A stretch of 22,580 nt of DNA, taken from an uncultured Eubacteriales bacterium (GTDB taxonomy: Bacteria; Bacillota; Clostridia; Oscillospirales; CAG-382). The notes under the pieces are model-generated. The model worked only from the letters and a program-made list of their open reading frames with translations, was not told where the DNA came from and did not search any database. Made by a program: the position numbers and the translations under genes. This document shows positions 15,179 through 22,580 of the stretch, in pieces. The DNA lies in NCBI GenBank assembly GCA_900546385.1, contig URCT01000029.1, positions 1 through 22,580 on the forward strand, read 5' to 3'. Each line of letters begins with the position of its first letter. Position 1 is the first letter of the stretch.

Positions 15179-16133
15179 GTGAAGATTGTTTTGCTTGATG
15201 CCGGAACGTTAGGGCGGGATATGGACGTTTCGTGCTTTTCTGGGCTCGGCTCGTTTACAGCGTATACGTCAACTGCCGCGGATGAGGTCGTCGAACGGAT
15301 CAAGGACGCGGATGTCATCATCACCAACAAAGTGCAGTTAACGGCCGATGTGTTAGCCCATGCAAAGAATGTGCGGCTTGTCTGTATCACCGCAACCGGC
15401 TACGATAACGTCTCGATGGCCTATGCCAAGGAGCATGGCATCGGCGTGTGCAATGTGCGCGACTATTCGACCGATTCGGTGGTGCTTGTGACTGTCAGCC
15501 TTGCGCTTTCACTCGTCTGTCATCTGCCGGTCTACGACCGCTATTGCAAAAGCGGCGCGTATACCGCAAGCGGCGTGCATAACTTACTTGAGCCGGTATT
15601 TTACGAGCTTTCCGGAAAAACCTGGGGCTTGTACGGCTATGGCAGCATCGGCAAACGGGTGGCACAGGCGGCCAAAGCCTTCGGCTGTGAAATCGCCGTC
15701 TGCCGCAGACATCCTGCGGACGGGCAGACCAACCTGACACTTCCCGAACTGTTCGAAACAAGCGATATCATTTCGCTGCATACGCCGCTCAACGAACAAA
15801 CTCTGCACAGCGTCAACCGCGACGTATTGAAACACGCGGCCAAAAAGCCGATCCCTTATCAATGCCGCACGCGGAGCGGTCGTGGATGAGGAGGCCGTGG
15901 CCTGCGCCGTCGAAAGCGGCTTGCTTTCCGGCTTTGCGACCGATGTTTACGAAGGAGAACCCATGCGTGCCGATTCACCGCTGCGGCGCCTTGCCGGGCG
16001 GGATAACGTCCTTTTCACGCCGCATATGGCCTGGGGTGCTTACGAAGCGCGTAAGCGGCTCGTCGAAGAGGTGTACCGCAATATCGAAGCGTTTTTGAAC
16101 GGAGAGACCCGTTCACGCGTCGATTGTTTGTAA
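15179..16133 (+). pseudogene. D-2-hydroxyacid dehydrogenase split by a one-base frameshift
   Basis: A D-isomer-specific 2-hydroxyacid dehydrogenase whose reading frame breaks near 15853. It starts at GTG 15179 behind AGAGGA. The first frame gives the substrate-domain part and the Rossmann motif GLYGYGSIGKRVAQ and ends at TGA 15887-15889. The second frame continues to 16133 with NAARGAVVDEEAV, FATDVYEGEP and LFTPHMAWGA, which hold the catalytic Arg, Glu and His. Removing one C from CCC at 15853-15855 restores a single 317-residue protein, the normal family length, with PILINAARG across the join. As written, the product lacks all three catalytic residues. The Rossmann second strand ends in CRRHP, with no acidic residue, which favours NADP(H). 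The gene follows the HMA gene by 49 bases. A recent mutation or a sequencing error are both possible, and the otherwise clean downstream frame argues for a recent event. Confidence 0.85.
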
Positions 16134-16170
16134 AAATTGTACGAGAGGCGAAATTCTTTCAAAAAACATC

Positions 16171-16199
16171 TTGTCAAACGCTGTCGATTCGTGTATAAT
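16171..16199 (+). promoter_or_regulatory. Sigma-A promoter of the mreB-like gene
   Basis: TTGTCA (16171-16176) and TATAAT (16194-16199) are separated by 17 bases, leaving a leader of about 40 bases. Confidence 0.8.
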
Positions 16200-16246
16200 A
16201 GAGTTGCTTGAATTGGATTTTTACTCGAATGGGGAGTTTACCGTAC

Positions 16247-17266
16247 ATGAACGATATAGCAATAGACCTCGGCACGGCAACCGTGCTTGTTTACGTGAAG
16301 GGCAAGGGCGTTGTGTTCGAAGAACCGTCTGTGGTGGCGGTGGATAAAGCGACGGGAAAGGTGTTAAAGGTCGGCAAGGAAGCGGAACTTATGCTCGGCC
16401 GCACGCCGGGAAACATTCTTGCCGTGCGTCCGCTGCAGGATGGCGTCATCTCGCAATACGACGTCACACTTAAAATGTTGAAATATTTTCTTCGCAAGGT
16501 TTCCGGACCCAGCATTTTCAAACCGCGCGTGATGGTCTGTGTGCCGAGCGGCATTACCGAGGTGGAGGAACGCGCCGTGTATGACGCAACCATTGCCGCC
16601 GGAGCCAAGAAAACGTATTTGATCGAAGAGCCGTTAGCGGCAGCCATCGGCGCCGGAATCGATATTTCGAAACCCGAAGGGCATATGATCGTGGATATCG
16701 GCGGCGGAACAACGGATATTGCCGTGATTTCGCTCGGTTCGATCGTCGCGTCGGATTCCCTGAAGCTTGCAGGCAACAAGATCGACGAAGCCATCATTAA
16801 GTACATTCGCCGCAAGCATAACGTTTTGATTGGCGAAGTGACTGCCGAGGAAATCAAAAAGAAAATCGGCGGTGCATGGCCGTTTGACAACGAATATGTC
16901 ATGAACGTCAAGGGACGGTGCCTAAAAGAGGGACTTCCCAAAATGATCAACATCAGCTCCGAAGAAGTGCGCGAAGCTGTGCTGCCGGTGGCGAAAGCCA
17001 TTGCCGACGGCGTGTGCCATGTCCTCGAGCGCACACCGCCCGAGCTTGTGGGCGATATTGCCGTGACCGGCATCGTTATGACCGGCGGCGGCAGTCTGAT
17101 TTACGGCATGGACCGGCTGATTGAGCACGCTTGCGGCATCAAGGCTTATATCGCCGAGAATCCGACCACCTGCGTGGTGATCGGAACGGGACGGTCGCTT
17201 GACAATATGCAGGTGCTGCCCGAAGGCATCATCAATATCTCCCGTCAGCGGCAAGAGCGTCTGTAA
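16247..17266 (+). CDS. mreB: MreB/Mbl-type actin-like rod-shape protein
   Basis: A 339-residue actin-fold ATPase that forms membrane-bound filaments directing elongation-mode wall synthesis. All nucleotide-binding signatures are present: IAIDLGTATVLVYVKGKG at the N-terminus, EEPLAAAIGAG, VDIGGGTTDIAVISLG in the middle, and VMTGGGSLIYGMDRLIEH near the end, followed by AENPTTCVVIGTG. The start is ATG 16247 behind GGGGAG at 16231; an upstream in-frame TTG at 16208 has no RBS. The N-terminus (KGKGVVFEEPSVVAVDK, GRTPGNILAVRPL) is closest to Bacillus Mbl as I remember it. The gene stands alone with its own promoter and terminator, not beside mreCD, which also fits an Mbl-like secondary copy. The exact paralogue is uncertain. 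Confidence 0.88.
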   Translation: MNDIAIDLGTATVLVYVKGKGVVFEEPSVVAVDKATGKVLKVGKEAELMLGRTPGNILAVRPLQDGVISQYDVTLKMLKYFLRKVSGPSIFKPRVMVCVPSGITEVEERAVYDATIAAGAKKTYLIEEPLAAAIGAGIDISKPEGHMIVDIGGGTTDIAVISLGSIVASDSLKLAGNKIDEAIIKYIRRKHNVLIGEVTAEEIKKKIGGAWPFDNEYVMNVKGRCLKEGLPKMINISSEEVREAVLPVAKAIADGVCHVLERTPPELVGDIAVTGIVMTGGGSLIYGMDRLIEHACGIKAYIAENPTTCVVIGTGRSLDNMQVLPEGIINISRQRQERL

Positions 17267-17278
17267 CATCGCATACCG

Positions 17279-17314
17279 AAAAATCCCTGCGTTTTCAAAG
17301 CGCAGGGATTTTTT
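17279..17314. terminator. Bidirectional intrinsic terminator between mreB and the histidine kinase
   Basis: A 13-bp perfect stem, AAAAATCCCTGCG (17279-17291) with CGCAGGGATTTTT (17301-17313), has a 9-nt loop and extends into T on the plus strand. The minus strand also ends in a run of five T, so it should serve both convergent genes. Confidence 0.9.
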
Positions 17315-17336
17315 ATAGGGCATCGTTTTCGCATAT

Positions 17337-19958
17337 TCAATGGTTTGTTTCGTCGTTTTGGTCTGAAAGAAGCGTTTTCAAAATCTTTTCGAGAAGTGCA
17401 ATGTCGATCGGCTTGGAAATGTGCGCATTCATGCCGGAAGCAAGGCTGCGCCGCACATCCTCGGAAAAGGCGTTGGCCGTCATGGCGATGATCGGAATGC
17501 TTGCACCTTGGGGATTGGCGCTGTTTCGAATGGCTTTCGCAGCTTCCAAACCGTTGAGCTTCGGCATTTGCACATCCATTAAAATCGCATCATATTCACC
17601 AGGCTGTACGGTTTCGAAGGCATCAACCAGAGCTTTGCCGTCCGCATAGAAGGTGCAGGACGCGCCTTTCATGCTCAAAAGCGTTTGCAGGATTTCCGCA
17701 TTCAGCTTGTTGTCTTCGGCACATAAGAAATGTAGGCCTTGTAAAATCGATTCGTGTGTCCCATCCGGATTTCGTTTGGCGTGTGCTTTCTCGATTGCAG
17801 CCTCCAAATCCGAATAAAACACCGGCCGCCGGAGAAATCCGTCCGTGTCGTCGGAGTCAAAAGCTGCCTCTGCCTTGTCATTTGACGGGTAATCCACGCC
17901 GAAAATCAAAAGCTCCTCGGAACACATACGGCGCAGCTTGGCGAGAATTTCCGGTGCTATGTCGCTGCCACTTGCGCCGACAAACAAAATGATATCGACC
18001 GATTTTTTGTCCGGCATTTCCGAAAATTCGGTGATTTCTGTCACCGGGATAAGCTTTACCGGTTTGTTCCTCGTTGCGGCGTAAAGATTTTCCACAACGG
18101 AAGCATCCTCCGAAACGATCAGAATATTGTGCGGCGTGTCGGCGGCCTTCACATCCGTTTGAATCGGTAACGGTACGCGCACCGTAAAGCGGCTGCCGAT
18201 ATGCGGCTCACTTTCGATATCGATCGTGCCGCCCATCAGATCCACAATGCTTTTGGCAATCGCCATGCCGAGTCCTGTGCCGGGCACCTTGTTGACGATT
18301 GAGCTTTCGGCACGCACGAACGGCTCAAATATGTGTGAAATGAATTCAGGCGTCATGCCGCAGCCGGTGTCCGAAACCGTAAAAACAAAGAGCGCATAGT
18401 TTGGCTTTTCATAAGGCATTTCACGAATATCAAAGGTAATGCTTCCGTGCTCGGGCGTGAATTTTACCGCGTTGGAGAGCAGATTCAAAAGCACCTGCCG
18501 CAAGCGAACACCGTCATAGAAAAGGTATTCGTGGGCAATGTCGTGGATCTGAATCTTAAAGTTTTGGCTGCGTTCGGTCGTTTGCGGACGAATAATGCAG
18601 TCGATCTGCCGTATCTGCTCGGAAAGGCTGACATTTTCGGCATTCAGCGTGATTTCGGAGGATTCGATTTTGCTCATGTCCAAAACATCGTTGATAAGGC
18701 CGAGTAAATGCCGGCTGGAAAGCTGAACCTTGTGAATGTAAGAGTGCATTTTCTCCGAAAGCTCCGGCTCATGCTCCATCAGCGTGGTAATGCCGATGAT
18801 AGCATTCATAGGCGTGCGGATATCGTGGGACATATTGGCAAGAAAATCGCTTTTGGCGCGGTTGGCGGCATCTGCATCACGAACGGCCGCTTCTAATTTC
18901 TGGTTGACCTGCGTGAGAAGCTCATTGGCGTTGTGCTCATCGACTAATGCCTTGCGCTGCTGCAAACGCATGATGATAAAGATGACAAGCGCGCTGATGA
19001 ATCCGAGAAAGACCGAAAAGACAAGGACAAGATGTACCGTCGTTTGGATAAGAACCACAGTGTTGCTTGCTACGCATTCCGAAGGCACCAAAAACAGTAA
19101 TATCCAGCGTGTGTTTTCCATTTTCCGCAAGGCATAATAGTATTCTGTGCCGTCGATGATGGCGTTGGAATAGGCGACACCGTCTTTTAACAGCTTCTGT
19201 TTGGTGTCTTCGAAGGAAGTGCCATGCAGATATTCCATTTGTGAAAGCTTGTTGAATAGATTGTATGACTGAAAGATTTTTCCATGGCCGCTGTGAAACA
19301 GCCGAAAGCCTTGATCGTTGAGGACATAGACGGTGTTGATGCCGTCATATGCGTCACACTCTAAATAAGGCTGCAAAATCGCCATGTGTTCGGAAAGCCC
19401 ATAGTAGATGATTTCGGCTGTTGTGTCGCCATCGGTCAGAACAAGCGGCTCGGAAAGCCGTTTGAGAAAATTGACCATCGGATCGTTGTACAGTAGCGGC
19501 GTGGAATCGAAGCTGAAATATTCCGGAGAATCGGCAAAATAAGACATATCCGCGAGCTTTCCCATGCGGCCTTTGTTGGTGTAGTAGCGGCCTAAGGAAT
19601 CCACGGCCATAAGCTCGATGTGCTGTTCGGACATGACAAATTCTTCGCTTTGCTCTTTCATGTAGGCAAGCAGCTCATCGACGGTTTTCGGCGGGTTGTT
19701 CTTTAAGTCGTTGTGCTGTGCGTTAACACTCTGCCATTGGTTTTGCACGACAAATTCCAAATTGGTAAATAACTGCTTTGTGACGTTTTCCATTTGATTG
19801 AGCCGCTCTTTGTAAAGCGCGGTGTCGATAAAGACGTTGTATATGCCGAAAAACACTAAAATGCTGAAAACAAAGGTGCAGACTAACGCGGCAAAACCGG
19901 TAAACTGCAGATTTTGTTCCTTGATTTCCTGCGTAAAACGCTTGATTAAGCGTGTCAT
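17337..19958 (-). CDS. Hybrid sensor histidine kinase with degenerate and intact receiver domains
   Basis: An 873-residue membrane kinase. A first transmembrane helix (about residues 20-45) and a second (about 310-335) flank an extracellular sensor of roughly 260 residues, probably Cache-like. The HisKA domain has H378 in NMSHDIRTPMNAIIG. The ATPase domain shows an N-box (LLNLLSNAVKFT), DTGCGMT and GTGLGMAIAKSIV. A receiver-like region at about 630-740 lacks the phosphoacceptor Asp (DIILFVGAS) and its Lys is Arg (LRRPV). The final receiver is complete: CAEDN, D795 in LMDVQMPK, and ISKPID. The start at 19958 is chosen because AAGGAG lies 9 bases upstream. No separate response regulator or output domain is nearby, so phosphoryl flow must leave to a partner elsewhere. 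The ligand is unknown. Confidence 0.9.
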   Translation of the reverse strand: MTRLIKRFTQEIKEQNLQFTGFAALVCTFVFSILVFFGIYNVFIDTALYKERLNQMENVTKQLFTNLEFVVQNQWQSVNAQHNDLKNNPPKTVDELLAYMKEQSEEFVMSEQHIELMAVDSLGRYYTNKGRMGKLADMSYFADSPEYFSFDSTPLLYNDPMVNFLKRLSEPLVLTDGDTTAEIIYYGLSEHMAILQPYLECDAYDGINTVYVLNDQGFRLFHSGHGKIFQSYNLFNKLSQMEYLHGTSFEDTKQKLLKDGVAYSNAIIDGTEYYYALRKMENTRWILLFLVPSECVASNTVVLIQTTVHLVLVFSVFLGFISALVIFIIMRLQQRKALVDEHNANELLTQVNQKLEAAVRDADAANRAKSDFLANMSHDIRTPMNAIIGITTLMEHEPELSEKMHSYIHKVQLSSRHLLGLINDVLDMSKIESSEITLNAENVSLSEQIRQIDCIIRPQTTERSQNFKIQIHDIAHEYLFYDGVRLRQVLLNLLSNAVKFTPEHGSITFDIREMPYEKPNYALFVFTVSDTGCGMTPEFISHIFEPFVRAESSIVNKVPGTGLGMAIAKSIVDLMGGTIDIESEPHIGSRFTVRVPLPIQTDVKAADTPHNILIVSEDASVVENLYAATRNKPVKLIPVTEITEFSEMPDKKSVDIILFVGASGSDIAPEILAKLRRMCSEELLIFGVDYPSNDKAEAAFDSDDTDGFLRRPVFYSDLEAAIEKAHAKRNPDGTHESILQGLHFLCAEDNKLNAEILQTLLSMKGASCTFYADGKALVDAFETVQPGEYDAILMDVQMPKLNGLEAAKAIRNSANPQGASIPIIAMTANAFSEDVRRSLASGMNAHISKPIDIALLEKILKTLLSDQNDETNH

Positions 19959-20127
19959 GCTTCGATACTCCTTAAAACACGGCTTCGGCGCGGCAGGCAT
20001 AAACCATTTGCGCGAACAGCCGAAAATGTGCGGCAGAAAACCAAAGCGTTCTGCCGCCAAAATAAGATATCGTTTGTCGGGCATGGGCTTATGTTTGCAG
20101 AGACATACCCATACCTTACTTATTTTA

Positions 20128-20156
20128 ATGGTACGTCAATTGCCGGTTGATTTCAA
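20128..20156 (-). promoter_or_regulatory. Candidate promoter of the histidine kinase
   Basis: On the minus strand, TTGAAA (20151-20156) and TACCAT (20128-20133) have a 17-base spacer. The -10 is only a partial match (four of six), so this is tentative. It would give a leader of about 160 bases. Confidence 0.4.
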
Positions 20157-20198
20157 GTGCAGATTGTAAATATTATGTTTGCTTTTCCTGACGGCAGT

Positions 20199-20239
20199 AA
20201 AAAGCAGAGCACACAGGCAGAAAAAATTGTGTGCTCTGC
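20199..20239 (-). terminator. Intrinsic terminator of the GLUG-repeat gene
   Basis: A 12-bp perfect stem, GCAGAGCACACA (20204-20215) with TGTGTGCTCTGC (20228-20239), is followed on the minus strand by five T. It lies about 20 bases after the stop codon. Confidence 0.88.
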
Positions 20240-20261
20240 GAAATAACGTGATGAAAGACTC

Positions 20262-22070
20262 TTAAAAGCGATCCATATCCGTGATCGGCGTAAGCGTTGC
20301 AAGCGAACCGAAAGCGGTGATGCGGATTTCATCGGCACGGGCGATGGATAAGGCGTTGACCGTGTAAACATTGGTGCCGACTGCCATATCAAAGGCCACG
20401 CTTGTTGTATCGATCAAGCGGCCGTCCTTGTAGCAGGCAATGATAAACTGCGCGTTGTTTAATGCCTTTTTGGTAACAGCGGCGAATGCCACGCGCGCTG
20501 CGTCATGATCTGTCCACAGACCGACAATTTCCGGCTTTGAGTTCTGCTTGACAATGACCGGAGCCGGTGCAAAGCCGTTCGGATAGCTCCATACCGTGCC
20601 GCTTAGACCGTCTAAGCTTTCGGCGGCGGCAAGCTCTGCGAGGGACATGGTGGTCACCGTATCTTGTGTTTTGTCGACCGCATAAAGGTGTTCGGTGATG
20701 GCACTTGCGTTGTTACGCACTTCACTTGCCCCGAAAGCGGCGGCTGCGTTGCCGCGCGTATCCGTGTTTACGGAATTCTTGACGGTGGAAACACCTTTGT
20801 ATTGCGAAGAGCCGGAAGCGCCGTTCCAACCGACAAGGCCGCCGGCCGGATAATCGGTGGAATTCACTTCACCGGCGTTCAGGCAGTCGGAGAGGGAAGC
20901 GGAGGCGCCGTTTGCATAATTCGTGCCGGCGATGCCGCCGGTATAGGAAACGATTCCATCGAGCTTTGCGCGGTTGTCCGAAGCGGAAACCGTGCCGTTT
21001 AAGTTGTAGCCGACAATGCCGCCGAGATAGCACGGATATCCTTCATAACCGGCCGCAGAAAGCGGTGCCCGGTTGCGGACGGCGCGCAACGTGCCTTGAT
21101 TCTGTCCGACAATGCCGCCGAGGTACAGACGAGCCACATAGTTGGAAATCTTTCCGTCCGCAGCGGCAAAATTCTGACAGTTGTTGATGTTTCCCGTTTC
21201 GGTGACCTCACCGGCAATACCGCCGCAGGAAACCGTGCCGATCGAGGAAACCACATGAAAAGCACCTCTGTTGAAGCAAGAGGTCACATAACCGTCTGCC
21301 GAGCCGACAATGCCGCCGACAAAGCATTCCATGGGCGACTTTGCAAGATTGAAAACCGCGCGGTTTTCGCATTTTTGGATTGCGGATTCGCTGTCTGCTT
21401 TTCCGACAATGCCGCCTGCATAGCTGCCGAGATAGCCGGTCGTTGTGTCATAAGCGGCCGTTCCCTCAAACGTGCAGCCGGAAACGGTTGTGGTGGCTGC
21501 ATTTGCAACAATGCCGCCGGAGGCAGCGCACAGATTTAAGATCGAGTTCTCGATGCAGACGTTTTTGATAGAAGCGGTTTCCGTATAGCCGAATAAACCC
21601 GATACGCCGTTCTGCGCACGTAAAACCATGCCGCGCAGCTTGTAGCCGTTCCCGTCGAACGATCCTTTGAAGGGATAGTTTGAATCGGAGGCGATCGGAT
21701 AAGAGGAAAGGACGCGCTTGCCCTCGGCTACGGACAATATGCCGTCATTTAACGCAAAGGCATCGTCTTCGTTAAAAACAATATCGCAGACCTGAACGAA
21801 ATATACATTTTCCAAGGAAGAGGTCTTCGCCGCCCGTATGAGGGCCGTGAATTCGTAAGCGGAGGAAATGGTATAGGGATTTTCCTTTGTTCCGCCTGCT
21901 TTGTCCGGAAAAATCGGCGTCAGATCCACAACCGTATCGGCGGCAAGCACGCTGCTTTCGAACATAACGTTGTCGGAAGCGGACAGCACCTTTGTCGGAC
22001 GGCAAGCAAGCTCCGCACTGAGACAGGCGAATACAGCGGTAAAGGCAAGTACTCTTTGAAGTCTTTTCAT
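20262..22070 (-). CDS. Secreted GLUG-repeat surface protein
   Basis: A 602-residue exported protein of unknown function. Residues 1-32 are a signal peptide with probable cleavage after VLSA; the cysteine at ELAC is a poor lipobox. After a lead-in (PYTISSAYEFTALI), about residues 185-415 hold roughly eight GLUG-type repeats marked by GGIVG, GGIAG or GGLVG followed by a short loop and a C..(F/N)N(R/A) turn. Such repeats stack into a beta-helix-like solenoid seen in many gut-bacterial surface and adhesin proteins. The last 90 residues form a beta-rich domain (FIIACYKDGRLIDT, EIRITAFGSLATLTPI) resembling the end domain of clostridial extracellular proteins. No SLH or LPXTG anchor is visible. The start at 22070 has GAAGGA 9 bases upstream; an in-frame ATG at 22079 lies directly against that RBS. 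It is monocistronic and divergent from pyrG. Confidence 0.82.
   Translation of the reverse strand: MKRLQRVLAFTAVFACLSAELACRPTKVLSASDNVMFESSVLAADTVVDLTPIFPDKAGGTKENPYTISSAYEFTALIRAAKTSSLENVYFVQVCDIVFNEDDAFALNDGILSVAEGKRVLSSYPIASDSNYPFKGSFDGNGYKLRGMVLRAQNGVSGLFGYTETASIKNVCIENSILNLCAASGGIVANAATTTVSGCTFEGTAAYDTTTGYLGSYAGGIVGKADSESAIQKCENRAVFNLAKSPMECFVGGIVGSADGYVTSCFNRGAFHVVSSIGTVSCGGIAGEVTETGNINNCQNFAAADGKISNYVARLYLGGIVGQNQGTLRAVRNRAPLSAAGYEGYPCYLGGIVGYNLNGTVSASDNRAKLDGIVSYTGGIAGTNYANGASASLSDCLNAGEVNSTDYPAGGLVGWNGASGSSQYKGVSTVKNSVNTDTRGNAAAAFGASEVRNNASAITEHLYAVDKTQDTVTTMSLAELAAAESLDGLSGTVWSYPNGFAPAPVIVKQNSKPEIVGLWTDHDAARVAFAAVTKKALNNAQFIIACYKDGRLIDTTSVAFDMAVGTNVYTVNALSIARADEIRITAFGSLATLTPITDMDRF
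20831..21520 (-). repeat. Coding tandem repeats (GLUG, GG-I/L-V/A-G units)
   Basis: About eight degenerate repeats with variable spacing, seen on the plus strand as recurring AATGCCGCC-like words, for example near 20933, 21017, 21112, 21311, 21410 and 21510. They encode the GLUG solenoid. Spacing varies and identity outside the core is low, so slippage-driven change looks limited. Confidence 0.7.
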
Positions 22071-22127
22071 GATACACATTCCTTCGTAAATGATAGTTCT
22101 TACATCTATACATACTAAAACAAGTTT

Positions 22128-22156
22128 ATTATGGCACAATTGTGAATATAATTCAA
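22128..22156 (-). promoter_or_regulatory. Candidate promoter of the GLUG-repeat gene
   Basis: On the minus strand, TTGAAT (22151-22156) and CATAAT (22128-22133) have a 17-base spacer. Other AT-rich -10-like words nearby make the assignment tentative. Confidence 0.5.
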
Positions 22157-22240
22157 TGTCGATTTTGTAAATTCCGCCAAAATATTGCTTTTTTATAGTT
22201 CTTGACGAAAAAAACGATTGGTTTTTGTGAAGGTTGAATA

Positions 22241-22269
22241 TTGACAAGACTTGCCAAATGTGGTATCAT
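22241..22269 (+). promoter_or_regulatory. Sigma-A promoter of pyrG
   Basis: TTGACA (22241-22246) and TATCAT (22264-22269) have a 17-base spacer. The predicted leader is about 100 bases. The start region has no GGG run, so the CTP-sensing reiterative-transcription attenuator known for Bacillus pyrG is not evident. Confidence 0.75.
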
Positions 22270-22374
22270 AAACATAATAATGAATTCGTGTGTCATGGAA
22301 AAGAAAACTGCGGACAAGCCGCAGACGCTTTCCCATGTCAGAAGCGTTTGTACGTTTAAGGAGATTTTTTGATT

Positions 22375-22580
22375 ATGGCAAAGTATGTATTTGTTACAGG
22401 CGGCGTGGTATCCGGTCTCGGCAAAGGAATTACGGCGGCTTCCTTGGGCAGACTTCTCAAAGCAAGAGGCTTGAAGGTGGCGGCACAGAAATTGGATCCG
22501 TATGTCAACGTCGATCCCGGCACCATGAGCCCGTATCAGCACGGCGAGGTTTTCGTAACGGAGGACGGTGCGGAAACAGA
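22375..22580 (+). CDS. pyrG: CTP synthase, N-terminal part (runs off window)
   Basis: The first 68 residues of CTP synthase, which makes CTP from UTP with ATP and glutamine in pyrimidine nucleotide synthesis. The opening MAKYVFVTGGVVSGLGKGI and the following AASLGRLLKARG, QKLDPYVNVDPGTMSP and GEVFVTEDGAE are highly conserved signatures of the synthetase domain, including the P-loop lysine in GLGKG. The start is ATG 22375 behind AAGGAG at 22358. The gene continues past 22580, so the glutaminase domain is not seen. Confidence 0.98.
   Translation, partial: MAKYVFVTGGVVSGLGKGITAASLGRLLKARGLKVAAQKLDPYVNVDPGTMSPYQHGEVFVTEDGAET

Larger units (their letters stand above)
19959..20261. other. Intergenic region upstream of the kinase: leader, weak promoter and a terminator
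   Basis: This region of about 300 bases holds the kinase leader, a candidate minus-strand promoter (20128-20156), a 9-bp leader hairpin (GCGGCAGAA 20030-20038 with TTCTGCCGC 20049-20057) and the terminator of the GLUG gene. The kinase reading frame is open back to an ATG at 20084, but no RBS precedes that ATG. No other gene is supported. Confidence 0.6.
22071..22374. other. Divergent intergenic region between the GLUG gene and pyrG
   Basis: An AT-rich region of about 300 bases containing the GLUG-gene promoter on the minus strand, the pyrG promoter, and a pyrG leader with two short hairpins (CTGCGG-N5-CCGCAG at 22308-22324 and ACGCTT-N11-AAGCGT at 22325-22347). No small gene is supported. 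Confidence 0.6.

Noticed and set aside
14737..15390. A 217-codon minus-strand frame across the HMA gene
   Set aside because: It is antisense to a well-supported gene with RBS and promoter, and covers the palindrome and the RBS of that gene.
15853..15889. Programmed ribosomal frameshifting in the dehydrogenase
   Set aside because: I see no known slippery heptamer or downstream pseudoknot at CCC, and this enzyme family is not known for frameshifting.
16291..17073. A 260-codon open frame antisense to mreB
   Set aside because: It mirrors the highly conserved MreB coding sequence; the product has no recognisable motif.
20084..20086. ATG at 20084 as the kinase start
   Set aside because: It has no RBS, and the extra 42 residues are not membrane- or signal-like; 19958 has AAGGAG at proper spacing and is followed by a basic N-terminus and the first membrane helix.
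20831..21520. Recurring GCCGCC words as a CRISPR array or intergenic repeat
   Set aside because: Spacing is irregular and the repeats translate in frame as GLUG units, so they are coding repeats.

Overview
The window looks like a chromosomal stretch of a Gram-positive-type anaerobe of the Bacillota, most likely class Clostridia. The grounds are strong AGGAGG-like ribosome binding sites, consensus sigma-A promoters with 17-bp spacers, an S-layer-homology (SLH) protein, an Mbl/MreB-type protein, a SpoVB/MurJ-like flippase and the sequence of the partial CTP synthase. I could not assign a genus. No tRNA, rRNA, CRISPR array, insertion sequence or phage gene was seen.

Layout. 1-1025: an AraC-family regulator, closed by a terminator that probably works in both directions. 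1098-3288 (minus): a NimA-type flavin/PLP-oxidase-fold protein followed by a lipid-linked-sugar flippase, apparently one operon, back to back with an isoprenylcysteine-methyltransferase-like membrane protein (3494-4099). 4237-5772: a sugar phosphate isomerase/epimerase and a hemolysin III/PAQR membrane protein, with a promoter in front and a strong terminator behind.

5842-14620 is the most distinctive part. An AraC regulator (minus) is divergent from two tandem paralogues of the WbsX/GH99-like family. The first lacks a signal peptide. The second is a 1551-residue secreted protein anchored by three SLH repeats. The intergenic region holds three 20-bp direct repeats placed where an AraC-type activator would sit, over the -35 region of a promoter that has a good -10 but no -35. 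The picture is a substrate-induced glycan-handling locus with one predicted cytoplasmic and one cell-surface enzyme. The substrate is unknown; alpha-mannan-like or other complex glycans are only a guess from distant GH99 relatives.

14623-16133: a strong promoter whose leader carries two perfect dyads precedes a small membrane-anchored heavy-metal-associated protein and a D-2-hydroxyacid dehydrogenase broken by a single-base frameshift. 16247-17266: an MreB/Mbl-type protein with its own promoter and terminator. 17337-19958 (minus): a hybrid histidine kinase with a periplasm-equivalent sensor, a degenerate receiver and an intact receiver. 20262-22070 (minus): a secreted protein built from about eight GLUG-type repeats. 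22375-end: the start of pyrG, which runs off the window.

Names rest on motif recognition by eye. No database search was possible.
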